37,707 bases of DNA. Source: Candidatus Aristotella avistercoris (GTDB lineage Bacteria; Bacillota; Clostridia; Oscillospirales; Ruminococcaceae). Under the pieces are notes generated by a model. That model made no database searches and was not told the origin of the DNA. It saw only the letters and a program-made list of their open reading frames with translations. The stretch spans positions 1 through 37,707 of the forward strand of contig CAJFOV010000016.1 in NCBI GenBank assembly GCA_904397835.1, in the 5' to 3' direction. The position numbers were made by a program, and so were the translations under genes. Of the stretch, positions 15,735-27,524 are shown in pieces. The stretch's first letter is position 1; each line of letters opens with the position of its first letter.

Positions 15735-16397
15735 TTACTGGCACCCTCCTTCCGAGGCCTGCGCGCAGGCGGATGCGTTGGGGCATCCGGCGCAGCCCAT
15801 CTCTTTCTTCTTTATGGCTTTGCCCTTGGTGATCATACCCACCAGAGCAATCAGGCAGCCGAAGACAAAGAAGCCACCGGGGGCCTGGGCAAAAATACGG
15901 ATGGGGGTAAAGCCCAGGTCAATGCCAAAGAAGGAGGCAGATCCCAGCACCTCACGGATGGTCCCCATTAAAAAGAGCGCCAATGTGAAGCCCAATCCCA
16001 TGCCAAGACCATCCAGAATGGAGTCGACAACCTTGTTCTTGCTGGCGAACATCTCCGCACGGCCAAGGATGATGCAGTTCACAACAATCAGCGGCAGATA
16101 GATACCCAGTGCATCGTAGACAGACTTGGCATAGGCCTGTACCAGCATCTGCACCACCGTCACAAATCCGGCGATGATGACAATGTATGCGGGAATGCGT
16201 ACCTTATCCGGAATCACTTTGCGCAGCATGGAAATCACCATATTGGACCCGATCAGCACCAGGGTGGTGGCTGCGCCCATACCAATTCCGTTCATGGCCA
16301 TGGTGGTCACTGCCAAAGTGGGGCAGGTGCCAAGAACCAGTACCAGAGAGGGATTCTCTTTTAAAATCCCATTGGTGAGAATACTCAATTTGCTCAT
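15735..16397 (-). CDS. rnfE: Rnf complex membrane subunit RnfE
   Basis: A 220-residue membrane protein, the RnfA partner, with the ligand Cys residues in GTCPTLAV (near 25) and VVNCIILGRAE (near 108). The ATG overlaps the rnfG stop by 4 bp. The C-terminus has a soluble tail beyond the last membrane segment with four Cys residues (202, 205, 211, 219; C-X2-C-X5-C-X7-C). This tail is not part of the membrane core and could bind a metal or cluster; see findings. Confidence 0.95.
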   Translation of the reverse strand: MSKLSILTNGILKENPSLVLVLGTCPTLAVTTMAMNGIGMGAATTLVLIGSNMVISMLRKVIPDKVRIPAYIVIIAGFVTVVQMLVQAYAKSVYDALGIYLPLIVVNCIILGRAEMFASKNKVVDSILDGLGMGLGFTLALFLMGTIREVLGSASFFGIDLGFTPIRIFAQAPGGFFVFGCLIALVGMITKGKAIKKKEMGCAGCPNASACAQASEGGCQ

Positions 16398-16930
16398 TGG
16401 GCCAACGCTCCTTTCACCAGTTCATAGCCTTGGAAGGCAGCCTGAATATTGCGGATCAGACTGGAGCTGGAGACGGTGGCACCGCCGATGGTGGAAACCC
16501 CCTCCAAGCTGGAGTCCTTGCCGATAAAGGTTTGATAGAAGGACTCATCCTGAATCTGGTCGCCGATGCCCACCGTATCAGAGAAGGTCAGCAGCGTCCA
16601 ACCGGTGATCTTGCCATTGGCATCGATGCCGGTCATGGTCTCCATCTCACCGCCATAGCTGTTGGTGGTGGAGGTGACCACCACACCCACGCCGTTGTCC
16701 GCAATGTAAATCTCGGTGACACCATCGGGCAGCTCCCCCTCATACTGGGTGAAGCCATCCGCCTCGGGCAGCACCTGCTGCCGGCCCTGTTCTGCGGCCA
16801 GACGCTCCTGCTCCGCAATGATTGGAGCAACCGTCTGGTTGGTAAAGGCCAAAGCGAAGGATATCACCAGACAGATCACTGTGAGCACCACAATGGGTGC
16901 GCCATACTCTTTATAAGAAGCACTGCTCAT
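16394..16930 (-). CDS. rnfG: Rnf complex flavoprotein subunit RnfG
   Basis: A 178-residue protein with an N-terminal membrane segment (12-32) and an extracytoplasmic FMN domain. The covalent FMN site is GGATVSS (149-155), with the phosphoester link expected on Thr152. The DTVGIGD segment (118-124) corresponds to the family's conserved ETPGLG-like motif. ApbE, encoded at the start of this operon, is the enzyme that makes this attachment. The ATG overlaps the rnfD stop by 4 bp (16927-16930) and is preceded by GGAGGTG. Confidence 0.95.
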   Translation of the reverse strand: MSSASYKEYGAPIVVLTVICLVISFALAFTNQTVAPIIAEQERLAAEQGRQQVLPEADGFTQYEGELPDGVTEIYIADNGVGVVVTSTTNSYGGEMETMTGIDANGKITGWTLLTFSDTVGIGDQIQDESFYQTFIGKDSSLEGVSTIGGATVSSSSLIRNIQAAFQGYELVKGALAQ

Positions 16931-17865
16931 CCCTTGACACCTCCAAACACCTTGTGACGGGTCAGATTGTTGATATGGGGGGTCACAATATTCATCAGCA
17001 GAATGGCAAAGGACACACCCTCTGGGTAGGAGCCATAGACACGGATCATCATGGTGATCAAGCCGCAGCCAATGCCAAAGATCAGTTTGCCCGTCTCAGT
17101 CATGGGGCTGGTCACATAATCGGTTGCCATAAAGAACGCTCCCAGAATGGCGCCGCCGCTCAGGAGATGGATCAGCGGATCCTGGCCGGTGATCCAGCTC
17201 ATGATCACCATGGTGCCCAAGAATGCCAGAGGGATGGTTGGGGTGATGACTCTCCGGGCAATCAAAAAGATTCCGCCGATGAGCAGCGCCAGAGCACAGG
17301 TCTCACCCATGGAGCCGCCCCGCACACCCAGAAACAGCTCCAGGAGGGAGGGCATCTCCCCTTCCCCGCCATTGAGGATGGCCAGGGGGGTTGCACCAGC
17401 CACCTGATCCACCTGCAGGCCATTGACCTGGGGGACCACCCAAGTGGTCATAGCAGTTCCAAAGGAGACCAGCAGAATAATTCTGCCCACAATGGCAGGG
17501 TTGGCAAAATTTTTGCCAATGCCGCCAAAGAGTTGTTTGACCACCACAATGGCCGCAAGGCAGCCCACCATGGCCATCCAAAGGGGCAAAGTCGAAGGCA
17601 GGTTAAAGGCCAACAACAGGCCCGTGACCACCGCACTCAGATCCCCGACGGTGCTCTCCTTTTTCATCAAAATACAGTAAAGATACTCAAAGACCACACA
17701 GCTGACCACACACACTGCCGTCAAAAGCAGTGCACGCAGGCCAAACAGATAGACGGTGGCCACCAAATTTGGCATCAGTGCCAGAATCACTGTCCCCATA
17801 ATGGAAGAGGTGCTGGCCCGGTCCCTCACATGAGGGGATGCGTTGACAATCAGTTTCTGTTCCAC
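16927..17865 (-). CDS. rnfD: Rnf complex membrane flavoprotein subunit RnfD
   Basis: A 312-residue membrane protein with about nine hydrophobic segments. The covalent FMN site is AGATPLA, with Thr159 as the expected acceptor. The late GAFFMATDYVTSP block is a family hallmark. It starts with GTG at 17865, preceded by GGGGAG, and lies 16 bp after rnfC. It carries the electrons from the RnfG side across the membrane in current Rnf models. Confidence 0.95.
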   Translation of the reverse strand: MEQKLIVNASPHVRDRASTSSIMGTVILALMPNLVATVYLFGLRALLLTAVCVVSCVVFEYLYCILMKKESTVGDLSAVVTGLLLAFNLPSTLPLWMAMVGCLAAIVVVKQLFGGIGKNFANPAIVGRIILLVSFGTAMTTWVVPQVNGLQVDQVAGATPLAILNGGEGEMPSLLELFLGVRGGSMGETCALALLIGGIFLIARRVITPTIPLAFLGTMVIMSWITGQDPLIHLLSGGAILGAFFMATDYVTSPMTETGKLIFGIGCGLITMMIRVYGSYPEGVSFAILLMNIVTPHINNLTRHKVFGGVKG

Positions 17866-17881
17866 GATTCTTCTCCCCTCC

Positions 17882-19183
17882 CTATTTCTTCTGCATCATG
17901 CGCTTGGCCATGCGGTTGGTCATAACAATGGGCTTTTTAGCCGGACAGACATAGGAACAGCAGCCACACTCCATGCAGAGGTTGGCCTTGAGTTTTTTCA
18001 GCTGCTCTACATCCCCCTGTTTGTAGGCGGTCTCAATATCCGGCGGCGTCAGCTGAAAGGGGCAGGCCCGTACACAGCGGCCGCAGCGGATGCAGGCGCT
18101 CTCCTTGGGGGGCTGCGCCTCCTGCTGGTTGAAGGCCAGCAGTGCGTTGGTATTTTTTAGTACAGGGTAACTGTCATCGGCCATGGCAAGACCCATCATG
18201 GGGCCACCCATGATCAACTTTGCAGGAGGCTCCTTGTACCCGCCGCAAAAATCAATCACGTCTTTGATGGAGGCACCAATGGGGACCTGCAACACCTTTG
18301 CCTGGGCCACCGCGCCGCCGTCCACCGTGACCCGCTTATTGACCAGGGGCATCCCCGTCTTCAAGTACTGATCCAAGGTGATCACGGTGCCCACATTGCA
18401 CACAATGACCCCTGCATCCGCTGGCAGTTTTCCTTCTTGGACCACCCGGCCAGTGGTTGTATAGATCAAAACCTTTTCTGCACCCTGGGGATACTGGCAG
18501 GGCAGCACCTGAACCTGAACGCTTGGATCGTCCTTTACCAGCTCGCGGAGTTTTTCCACCGCATCCATCTTGTTGGATTCAATGCCAATGATCACCTGCT
18601 TGATTCCCAAATACTTTTGGATGGCCTTTGCGCCAGAGATCAGGCTCTCACTGTTTTCCATCATCTCATGGTAGTCACTGGTGATATAGGGCTCGCACTC
18701 GGCGCCGTTGACCACCAGAGTATCCACCTCATCCAGATTTTTGGGGTTGAGCTTGACATGGGTGGGGAAACCGGCGCCGCCCAAGCCCACCAAGCCACAG
18801 TCCCGCACCGCAGCGAGAAACTGCTCAAAGCTGTCCACCTGAGGTGGCGCCAGATTGGGGTCAGGGGTCTGCGCCTTATCCGTCTCGATGACCACACAGG
18901 ACACCTGAGAACCATTGGGGTTCAACAGGGTTTCCAACGCCACAACCTTGCCCGAGACACTGGAGTGGATGGGGGCGCTCACATATCCAGTGGGCTGGCC
19001 AATGACCTGGCCCACCAGTACGGGATCTCCCACCTTGACTGTTGGCTCACAGGGTGCGCCAATGTGCATGCTCATAGGGATACGCACCCGGTCTGGCACC
19101 GGGAGTATTTCCGTCTGGGCATGCAGGGTGTTTTTGCAGTGGCGTACTTTGACGCCGCTGAGCACTTTTCGTGTAAGTTTCAC
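17882..19183 (-). CDS. rnfC: Rnf complex NADH-binding subunit RnfC
   Basis: A 433-residue cytoplasmic subunit that exchanges electrons with NAD(H). The N-terminal barrel (about 1-110), the flavin/NAD fold with GLGGAGFPTHVK and NGAECEPYI (about 130-165), the SLBB region and two 4Fe-4S motifs near the C-terminus, CIRCGRCVRACP and CMECGCCSYVCP, follow the family order. The GTG at 19183 is chosen: it has AGGAGGA 8 nt upstream, and the protein then begins VKLTRKVL; a longer in-frame start at 19228 overlaps the gap after the Gx gene. Confidence 0.95.
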   Translation of the reverse strand: MKLTRKVLSGVKVRHCKNTLHAQTEILPVPDRVRIPMSMHIGAPCEPTVKVGDPVLVGQVIGQPTGYVSAPIHSSVSGKVVALETLLNPNGSQVSCVVIETDKAQTPDPNLAPPQVDSFEQFLAAVRDCGLVGLGGAGFPTHVKLNPKNLDEVDTLVVNGAECEPYITSDYHEMMENSESLISGAKAIQKYLGIKQVIIGIESNKMDAVEKLRELVKDDPSVQVQVLPCQYPQGAEKVLIYTTTGRVVQEGKLPADAGVIVCNVGTVITLDQYLKTGMPLVNKRVTVDGGAVAQAKVLQVPIGASIKDVIDFCGGYKEPPAKLIMGGPMMGLAMADDSYPVLKNTNALLAFNQQEAQPPKESACIRCGRCVRACPFQLTPPDIETAYKQGDVEQLKKLKANLCMECGCCSYVCPAKKPIVMTNRMAKRMMQKK

Positions 19184-19229
19184 TGCAGCTTCCTCCTGAA
19201 AAGATTGATCAAAAGAACTGAAAAACAAA

Positions 19230-19739
19230 CTAAAAGGAACGGTGGTTTTGAACGGTACGCCACAGAATTCCTGTGATACAGCCCATCAAAATACCAGCCA
19301 GCAATAAAATGGGCAGGTAGATCCACAGGACAGACATCCGCAGCAGCAGCATGGCGCCCAACAGTTGCCCCAAATTGTGGGCCATACCTCCAAAGGCACT
19401 GATCAACACCACCGATAGGCGCTTGCCTCCCATTGAGAGAAGGAGAAACATGACCCAAACGGAGCACAGCCCGCCGCACAGGCTCAAAAGTGCTCCGGTG
19501 AACCCACGCACCAAAAAGGTAAACAGCGCCTTGACCAGAAGCAACAACAGGGCCTCCCGCAGGTGCAGGCAATATAGGGTATACATGGTAACAATGTTGG
19601 AAAGCCCCAATTTGATGCCCGGTGGAAGCCCCGGCGCCGGTGGAATCAGCCACTCCACATAGGAGAGGGCCATGGCCAGGGCAAATAATAGACCCAGCTG
19701 AGCCACCCGTTTGGCAGAGGTTTGATGAGAACTGGCCAT
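19230..19739 (-). CDS. Gx transporter-family membrane protein
   Basis: A 169-residue hydrophobic protein with five or six membrane segments. The segment PPGIKLGLSNIVTMYTLY is typical of the family annotated as heptaprenyl diphosphate synthase component I or Gx transporter. It is not a prenyl synthase subunit by any visible motif; the fold is related to substrate-binding membrane proteins of ECF transporters. It lies between apbE and rnfC (gaps of 34 and 46 bp), a placement I know from other Clostridia, which suggests a role linked to flavin or quinone supply for Rnf, unproved. ATG at 19739 follows AGGAGG. Confidence 0.8.
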   Translation of the reverse strand: MASSHQTSAKRVAQLGLLFALAMALSYVEWLIPPAPGLPPGIKLGLSNIVTMYTLYCLHLREALLLLLVKALFTFLVRGFTGALLSLCGGLCSVWVMFLLLSMGGKRLSVVLISAFGGMAHNLGQLLGAMLLLRMSVLWIYLPILLLAGILMGCITGILWRTVQNHRSF

Positions 19740-19773
19740 GACATCCTCCTTGTGGGCGATTGTTCTACGCCGC

Positions 19774-20859
19774 TTAGGCAGCACTCTCCTCCGCCAGGGG
19801 TGTCGCATCACTGCCATAAAAATAGGTGTACGCCGACCCTTCCCGTGGGATAAACCGGTCCTTTAGATTGGAAGAACAGTAGACATGTCCCTCCTGGTCC
19901 ACCAAAATCAGCGAGAGATCCTCCCGGTCCAGCAATTCCATGGCAGATTCTTTGCCTGCCACAAAGAGCACCGTGGACAAGAAGTCACAGAGGGTTCCAT
20001 ATGTTCCAATGACCGTCACGGAGATCAAATCCGATTGACAGGGAGCACCTGTGCGCGGGTCCATCACATGGTGATAGCGGACCCCATCCTGTATAAAATA
20101 GCGCTCATAGTCGCCGGTGGTGGCCATAATTTGGTTGGGGACGGTGACGACTCCCAAGTATTCGCTGGCGGAACCACGCGGATCCCGCACACCGATGTCA
20201 AAATCCTCTCCCTCAGGTTTGGTTCCCAGCACAAGGACGTTCCCTCCTACAGAGAGGTATCCCTCATTGATCCCGCAATCCTCATAGATCTCCCACGCCA
20301 AATCCACCGCATATCCCTTGGCAATCCCGCCAAGGTCGATGGATTGGCCTGTCCTGCGCAGTCCCACAGACCGGGTCTGAGAATCCAGCAGCAGGTCCTG
20401 CCAATTGACCAGAGACTGGGCCTGTTGAATGGCCTGGTCATCGGGCACCTGCGGGGAGGCGCCTGTCACGTTCCATAAGGTGCTCACCGGGCCGATGGTG
20501 ATGTCAAAGAGCCCCTGAGATTGGCCGCACAATTCCTTTGCACGGGTGAGCAGATCAAATGTCTCTTGGGAGACTGGAACCATCCCAATTCCAGCCTGGG
20601 CGTTGATCTGGGCGATCTCGCTCTCCTCCACATAGAGGGACATCTCGCCCTCCAACCTGGCCAACATCTGGCTCACACGCTCTGCCGCCTGCTGGGCGTT
20701 GTCGCCATAGAGACGCTGTTCCACCACCGTGTCCATCACAAAGTCAATCTGCGTGATTGCTTGATCCGGTTCCTGGGGCCTCTCCGCCCAAAGGCTGTAG
20801 AAAAATACCCCCAACAAAAGGAAAAGCAGCGCAAGTGCTGCCTTTGAGCGATGTTTTCC
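19774..20859 (-). CDS. apbE: FAD:protein FMN transferase ApbE
   Basis: A 361-residue extracytoplasmic enzyme that transfers FMN from FAD to a Thr in client proteins, here RnfD and RnfG of the same operon. It has a membrane-anchoring N-terminus (KAALALLFLLLGVFFYSLW) and the family motifs DTVVEQRLYG, LYVEESEIAQINA, IDLGGIAKGYAVD, SVGGNVLVLG, and the C-terminal TTGDYERYF...HHVMDPRTG with metal-binding residues. The start is uncertain: TTG at 20859 has GGGGTGA just upstream; the first possible TTG is at 20883. Driven by the promoter at 20915-20943. Confidence 0.93.
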   Translation of the reverse strand, partial: GKHRSKAALALLFLLLGVFFYSLWAERPQEPDQAITQIDFVMDTVVEQRLYGDNAQQAAERVSQMLARLEGEMSLYVEESEIAQINAQAGIGMVPVSQETFDLLTRAKELCGQSQGLFDITIGPVSTLWNVTGASPQVPDDQAIQQAQSLVNWQDLLLDSQTRSVGLRRTGQSIDLGGIAKGYAVDLAWEIYEDCGINEGYLSVGGNVLVLGTKPEGEDFDIGVRDPRGSASEYLGVVTVPNQIMATTGDYERYFIQDGVRYHHVMDPRTGAPCQSDLISVTVIGTYGTLCDFLSTVLFVAGKESAMELLDREDLSLILVDQEGHVYCSSNLKDRFIPREGSAYTYFYGSDATPLAEESAA

Positions 20860-20914
20860 CAAGCAATCACCCCACGCCTGCAAAACACTTTAACAACTAA
20901 AATAAACTAAAAAC

Positions 20915-20943
20915 ATTATAGTTTCATTTTATAAGATTTACAA
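20915..20943 (-). promoter_or_regulatory. Promoter of the apbE-Gx-rnf operon
   Basis: TTGTAA (20938-20943) and TATAAT (20915-20920) with a 17-bp spacer on the minus strand. No second promoter or terminator is seen before 14258, so eight genes probably share it. Confidence 0.75.
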
Positions 20944-21021
20944 GTGTTTTTCAAGGAAAGAGGAATTCTTTTGCAAGACTTTGGTTTCCTTAGAAAATTT
21001 TTTCGATTTTATACCCTCTCT

Positions 21022-21429
21022 TTATGAATTTAAGACAAAATAGGGGCGAATCTTCTCCAGGGTTTTTTGCCCAATTCCCTTGACCTGTATCAGCTCATCA
21101 ATCGAGGAGAAACCGCCCTGGCTCTGCCGGTAGGCTACAATTCGCTGGGAGAGTACCGGCCCAATGCCTGGTACCTGTTGGAGCTGTTCTACTGTAGCGA
21201 TGTTGAGATCCAGAGGAAATGAGACATTGGCTGACTGCCCACCGCTTACACCTGTTGTCGTTGTTGAGGATGAGCCTTCGTTGGCAGTGTTGGAGTGATC
21301 CTGGGATGAAAGCAGGGTGATCTGTGCGGGAACATCATCTGGCAAGGAGAATAACTGATACCCCACCAAAACCATGGACAGCGCCAAAGCGAGAACCAGC
21401 AGCATGCGAAAGGTTTTACGAAAATCCAT
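21022..21429 (-). CDS. comEA: Competence protein ComEA-like
   Basis: A 135-residue protein with an N-terminal membrane segment (about 8-27), a Ser/Thr-rich linker (about 40-70) and a double helix-hairpin-helix DNA-binding domain (74-135: DLNIATVEQLQQVPGIGP and IDELIQVKGIGQKTLEKIRPYF). ComEA binds incoming double-stranded DNA at the cell surface during transformation. The N-terminal SLBB domain found in longer ComEA proteins is absent. ComEC is not in this window. ATG at 21429 follows GGAGGGAGAGG. No clear terminator separates it from the apbE promoter. Confidence 0.85.
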   Translation of the reverse strand: MDFRKTFRMLLVLALALSMVLVGYQLFSLPDDVPAQITLLSSQDHSNTANEGSSSTTTTGVSGGQSANVSFPLDLNIATVEQLQQVPGIGPVLSQRIVAYRQSQGGFSSIDELIQVKGIGQKTLEKIRPYFVLNS

Positions 21430-21731
21430 TCCTCTCCCTCCTTCTCTTCACCAGGTTTATCGCCCCACCAAGTAGTCTTTTCTCCTTGGCGGTGGCCAAA
21501 TTTGTGGGATCCCAATCCAATAAAATATGGCATCCCTATGAAAACGGATGTTCAAAAAGTCTCATCTAGGGCCTTTTTCTCCTTTTTATTCCCTTGATGC
21601 TATTTTTCCCCAACCACAGGGAAAAGAAGGATATACTAACTATAATACCTGATTTCTCCCAAGTGAAAACCATTTGAAAAAACTATAGGGTCGCAACAAA
21701 ATAACATATTGTTTGAAGAGGATGAGTGTCT
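21430..21731. other. Divergent intergenic region, nothing firm
   Basis: This 302-bp gap between comEA and the small regulator gene should hold both promoters. TATACT (21632) and TATAAT (21641) are present on the plus strand, but neither has a convincing -35 box. No hairpin with a T-run and no gene is seen. Confidence 0.4.
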
Positions 21732-22091
21732 ATGAGTTTAATTGGCAATTTAGCAGAAAACCTACATCGCCTGCGCAAAACACAGCAAATGACACTGGAA
21801 GAGTTTTCTGAAAAACTTGGAATTAGCAAGACCGCTCTTCAGCAATTGGAAGCCGGAACCGGCAACCCGACCTTAAAAACTTTGGAACACATTGCAGAGC
21901 GCGTAGACTCCTCGCCTGCGGCGTTGCTTTCCCTTCCGACCGGGGAACAATTGGTCTATGCCCAGATTCTTGAGATCATGAGACAATTTCCAGCCATTCC
22001 AACTGAGCGGCAAGTTGTGGCTGCAGTCCTGTTCTACTACGCGCTACATATCATTTTGGAGGGGGAGCTTATGGAGCCCATGGAATTTTAG
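21732..22091 (+). CDS. Small XRE-family transcriptional regulator
   Basis: A 119-residue protein. Residues 5-62 are a helix-turn-helix of the Cro/C1 type (MTLEEFSEKLGISKTALQQLEAGTGNPTLKTLEHIAERV). The C-terminal half has a hydrophobic helix (about 95-112) that may mediate dimerisation; it is too weak to call a membrane anchor. The ATG at 21732 has GAGG 10 nt upstream; a GTG two codons earlier is also possible. It points toward dnaE, ending 62 bp from that gene's 3' end. Target genes are not evident. Confidence 0.75.
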   Translation: MSLIGNLAENLHRLRKTQQMTLEEFSEKLGISKTALQQLEAGTGNPTLKTLEHIAERVDSSPAALLSLPTGEQLVYAQILEIMRQFPAIPTERQVVAAVLFYYALHIILEGELMEPMEF

Positions 22092-22153
22092 GCCCTTACA
22101 ATTGGCCCTGCCGGACCAGGCCTTGGTTCAGCAGGACCTTTTTGAACATGGTA

Positions 22154-25687
<3,534 letters not shown>

Positions 25688-25724
25688 GTTGGACTCCTTT
25701 CTAAAGGGACATGGGAATGTGGGG

Positions 25725-26654
25725 CTACCGCTCCTGGGCCAGGGAGATCAGCTTTTTCAGCCGCCGGTCCACGGCGGAGCGGGATAGGTTCATCTCCTCT
25801 GCCAGTTCCCGCAGGGAAAACTCCGGGTGTGCCAGGCGCAGATGCGCCAGTTTTTGCATTTCCTCAGGAAGCCCCTGCAGGAGCCCCTGTTGATCCAGCT
25901 TGCGGATGGCCTCCCCCTGGGCAGTGGCAGCGGCCACAGTCTTGTCCAGGTTGGCCGTTTCACAGTTCGTCTCCCGGTTGGCCTTGTTGCGCACAGATTT
26001 GAAAATCTTCACATTCATCAGTTCCAAGGCGCTAGTGCCTGCGCCAATGAGGGCCAGGGTGTCCTCAATCATCTGGCTGTCCTTGGTGTAGAGGAGAATC
26101 AGGCCCCGGCGGTCGGTGAAGTTCATCTCAATCTCAAATTCCAACAGCAGCTGCGAGAGTTCATCGGCCATCTCCTCGGTGGGACAGACATATTCCAACC
26201 GGTAGGTCTTGACCGGATCGGAGACACTGCCGGCGGCCAAAAATGCCCCGCAGATGCGCGCTATGCGCTCCTCAGGGCTTTCCATGTCCACCTGTGGACC
26301 AAAGCCGGCCTCAGGCGGGAATCGTTCCAGAATCTTCTGGCGATCCCGCTCATCGTCCACCGTCAACGTATAGAGCAAATGTCCTCCCCGCCGCTGGGTC
26401 CTTGTGGTCACGGAGGACTGCAGCGCCATCACGTCATAGAGAAGTGTGCTGTAGAGCTTGGCCACACCCCGGCATTCAGTGGTCAGGGAGATCTCATCCC
26501 GGTAGTAACTCCTGCTGAAGAGTAGCAGGCCATGGAGCATCTGCTCCTTGTGCCGGAGGGTCAAGGAGCGGTTTTTGGTGATCTCCCGTTTGATTTGGTG
26601 GGTAAAGGACTCCCTGCGGTCGGGCTTTGCCTCAGTGCTTTCGTTCGATGTCAC
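25725..26654 (-). CDS. whiA: DNA-binding protein WhiA
   Basis: A 309-residue protein combining a degenerate LAGLIDADG homing-endonuclease-like domain (about 95-200, ICGAFLAAGSVSDP) with a C-terminal helix-turn-helix (about 265-309, FSLRELAEEMNLSRSAVDRRLKKL). WhiA controls sporulation-linked division in Streptomyces and affects division and chromosome segregation in Bacillus; its regulon here is unknown. It begins with GTG at 26654, inside the end of rapZ (23-bp overlap), so translation is probably coupled. In many Firmicutes yvcK lies between rapZ and whiA; it is absent here. Confidence 0.94.
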   Translation of the reverse strand: MTSNESTEAKPDRRESFTHQIKREITKNRSLTLRHKEQMLHGLLLFSRSYYRDEISLTTECRGVAKLYSTLLYDVMALQSSVTTRTQRRGGHLLYTLTVDDERDRQKILERFPPEAGFGPQVDMESPEERIARICGAFLAAGSVSDPVKTYRLEYVCPTEEMADELSQLLLEFEIEMNFTDRRGLILLYTKDSQMIEDTLALIGAGTSALELMNVKIFKSVRNKANRETNCETANLDKTVAAATAQGEAIRKLDQQGLLQGLPEEMQKLAHLRLAHPEFSLRELAEEMNLSRSAVDRRLKKLISLAQER

Positions 26655-27495
26655 GATGATTGACCACCACCTTCATGGACTTTTCCCGCAGATGCGCTGC
26701 GATCTGCTCGGTAAACACAACCGACCGGTGCTTACCCCCAGTACAGCCGATGGCGATAACCAGCTGGCTCTTCCCCTCGGCCTGATACAGGGGCATCAAA
26801 TAGTCCAACAGACCGGTCAGATGGGTCAAGAGCCCCTGGGATTGGGGGAACTTCAGCACATAGTCCCGCACCGGCTCATCCAGTCCGGTGAGGGATTTGA
26901 GCTCATCCACATAGAAGGGATTGGGCAGGCAGCGCACGTCAAACATCAGGTCCGCCTCCTGGGGCGTGCCGAATTTGAAGCCAAAGGACATGCAGTTGAC
27001 CACCATGGAATCCCCCTGGTTGGCCAAAAACAGTTTGCGCATGGACTCTTTGAGCTGTGCGTTGGACAGGAGGGTGGTGTCAACCACATAGTCCGCCCGC
27101 ACTCGGGCTGTGTGCAGGAGCTTGCGCTCCTTGGTAATGGCCTCCTGGATGGTGGTCTTGCCATCCAGGGCCAGGGGGTGGCGCCTGCGGGTCTCCTTGT
27201 AGCGGCGGATGATGGTCTGGTCCTGGGCATCCAAAAAGAGAATCTTGTAGTCGTAGTTTTTGCGGTTCAACTCTTGGAGGCTGTCAAACAGATCGGAGAA
27301 CATCTTTTTGCTGCGCACGTCAATGGCCACGGCCACCCGCTCAATGTCGTCAGTGGCCTGGTGGGAGAGCTCTGCAAACTTGGTCATAAGTTTGGGCGGC
27401 ATGTTGTCAATACAAAAAAAGTCCAGATCCTCTAACGCATGCATGGCCTGGGACTTTCCAGCACCGGAAAGGCCGGTCACAATCAAAAATTTCAT
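26632..27495 (-). CDS. rapZ: RapZ/YvcJ nucleotide-binding protein
   Basis: A 287-residue protein with an N-terminal P-loop (GLSGAGKS, 8-15) and the family-specific C-terminal domain with GCTGGKHRSV. In E. coli RapZ senses glucosamine-6-phosphate and guides RNase E to a small RNA; in Bacillus YvcJ is a GTPase needed for competence. The MPPKLM block after the P-loop (IDNMPP) and FKFGTP motif are typical. ATG at 27495, after GGGGAGGAG, 29 bp from murB. Confidence 0.93.
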   Translation of the reverse strand: MKFLIVTGLSGAGKSQAMHALEDLDFFCIDNMPPKLMTKFAELSHQATDDIERVAVAIDVRSKKMFSDLFDSLQELNRKNYDYKILFLDAQDQTIIRRYKETRRRHPLALDGKTTIQEAITKERKLLHTARVRADYVVDTTLLSNAQLKESMRKLFLANQGDSMVVNCMSFGFKFGTPQEADLMFDVRCLPNPFYVDELKSLTGLDEPVRDYVLKFPQSQGLLTHLTGLLDYLMPLYQAEGKSQLVIAIGCTGGKHRSVVFTEQIAAHLREKSMKVVVNHRDIERKH

Positions 27496-27524
27496 CCTTC
27501 TCCTCCCCCTTTCTGGGTGCTCCT

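Noticed and set aside
14259..15971. A 570-codon open frame on the plus strand opposite rnfB and rnfA.
   Set aside because: It is antisense to two certain genes, His/Gln-rich, with no recognisable domain.
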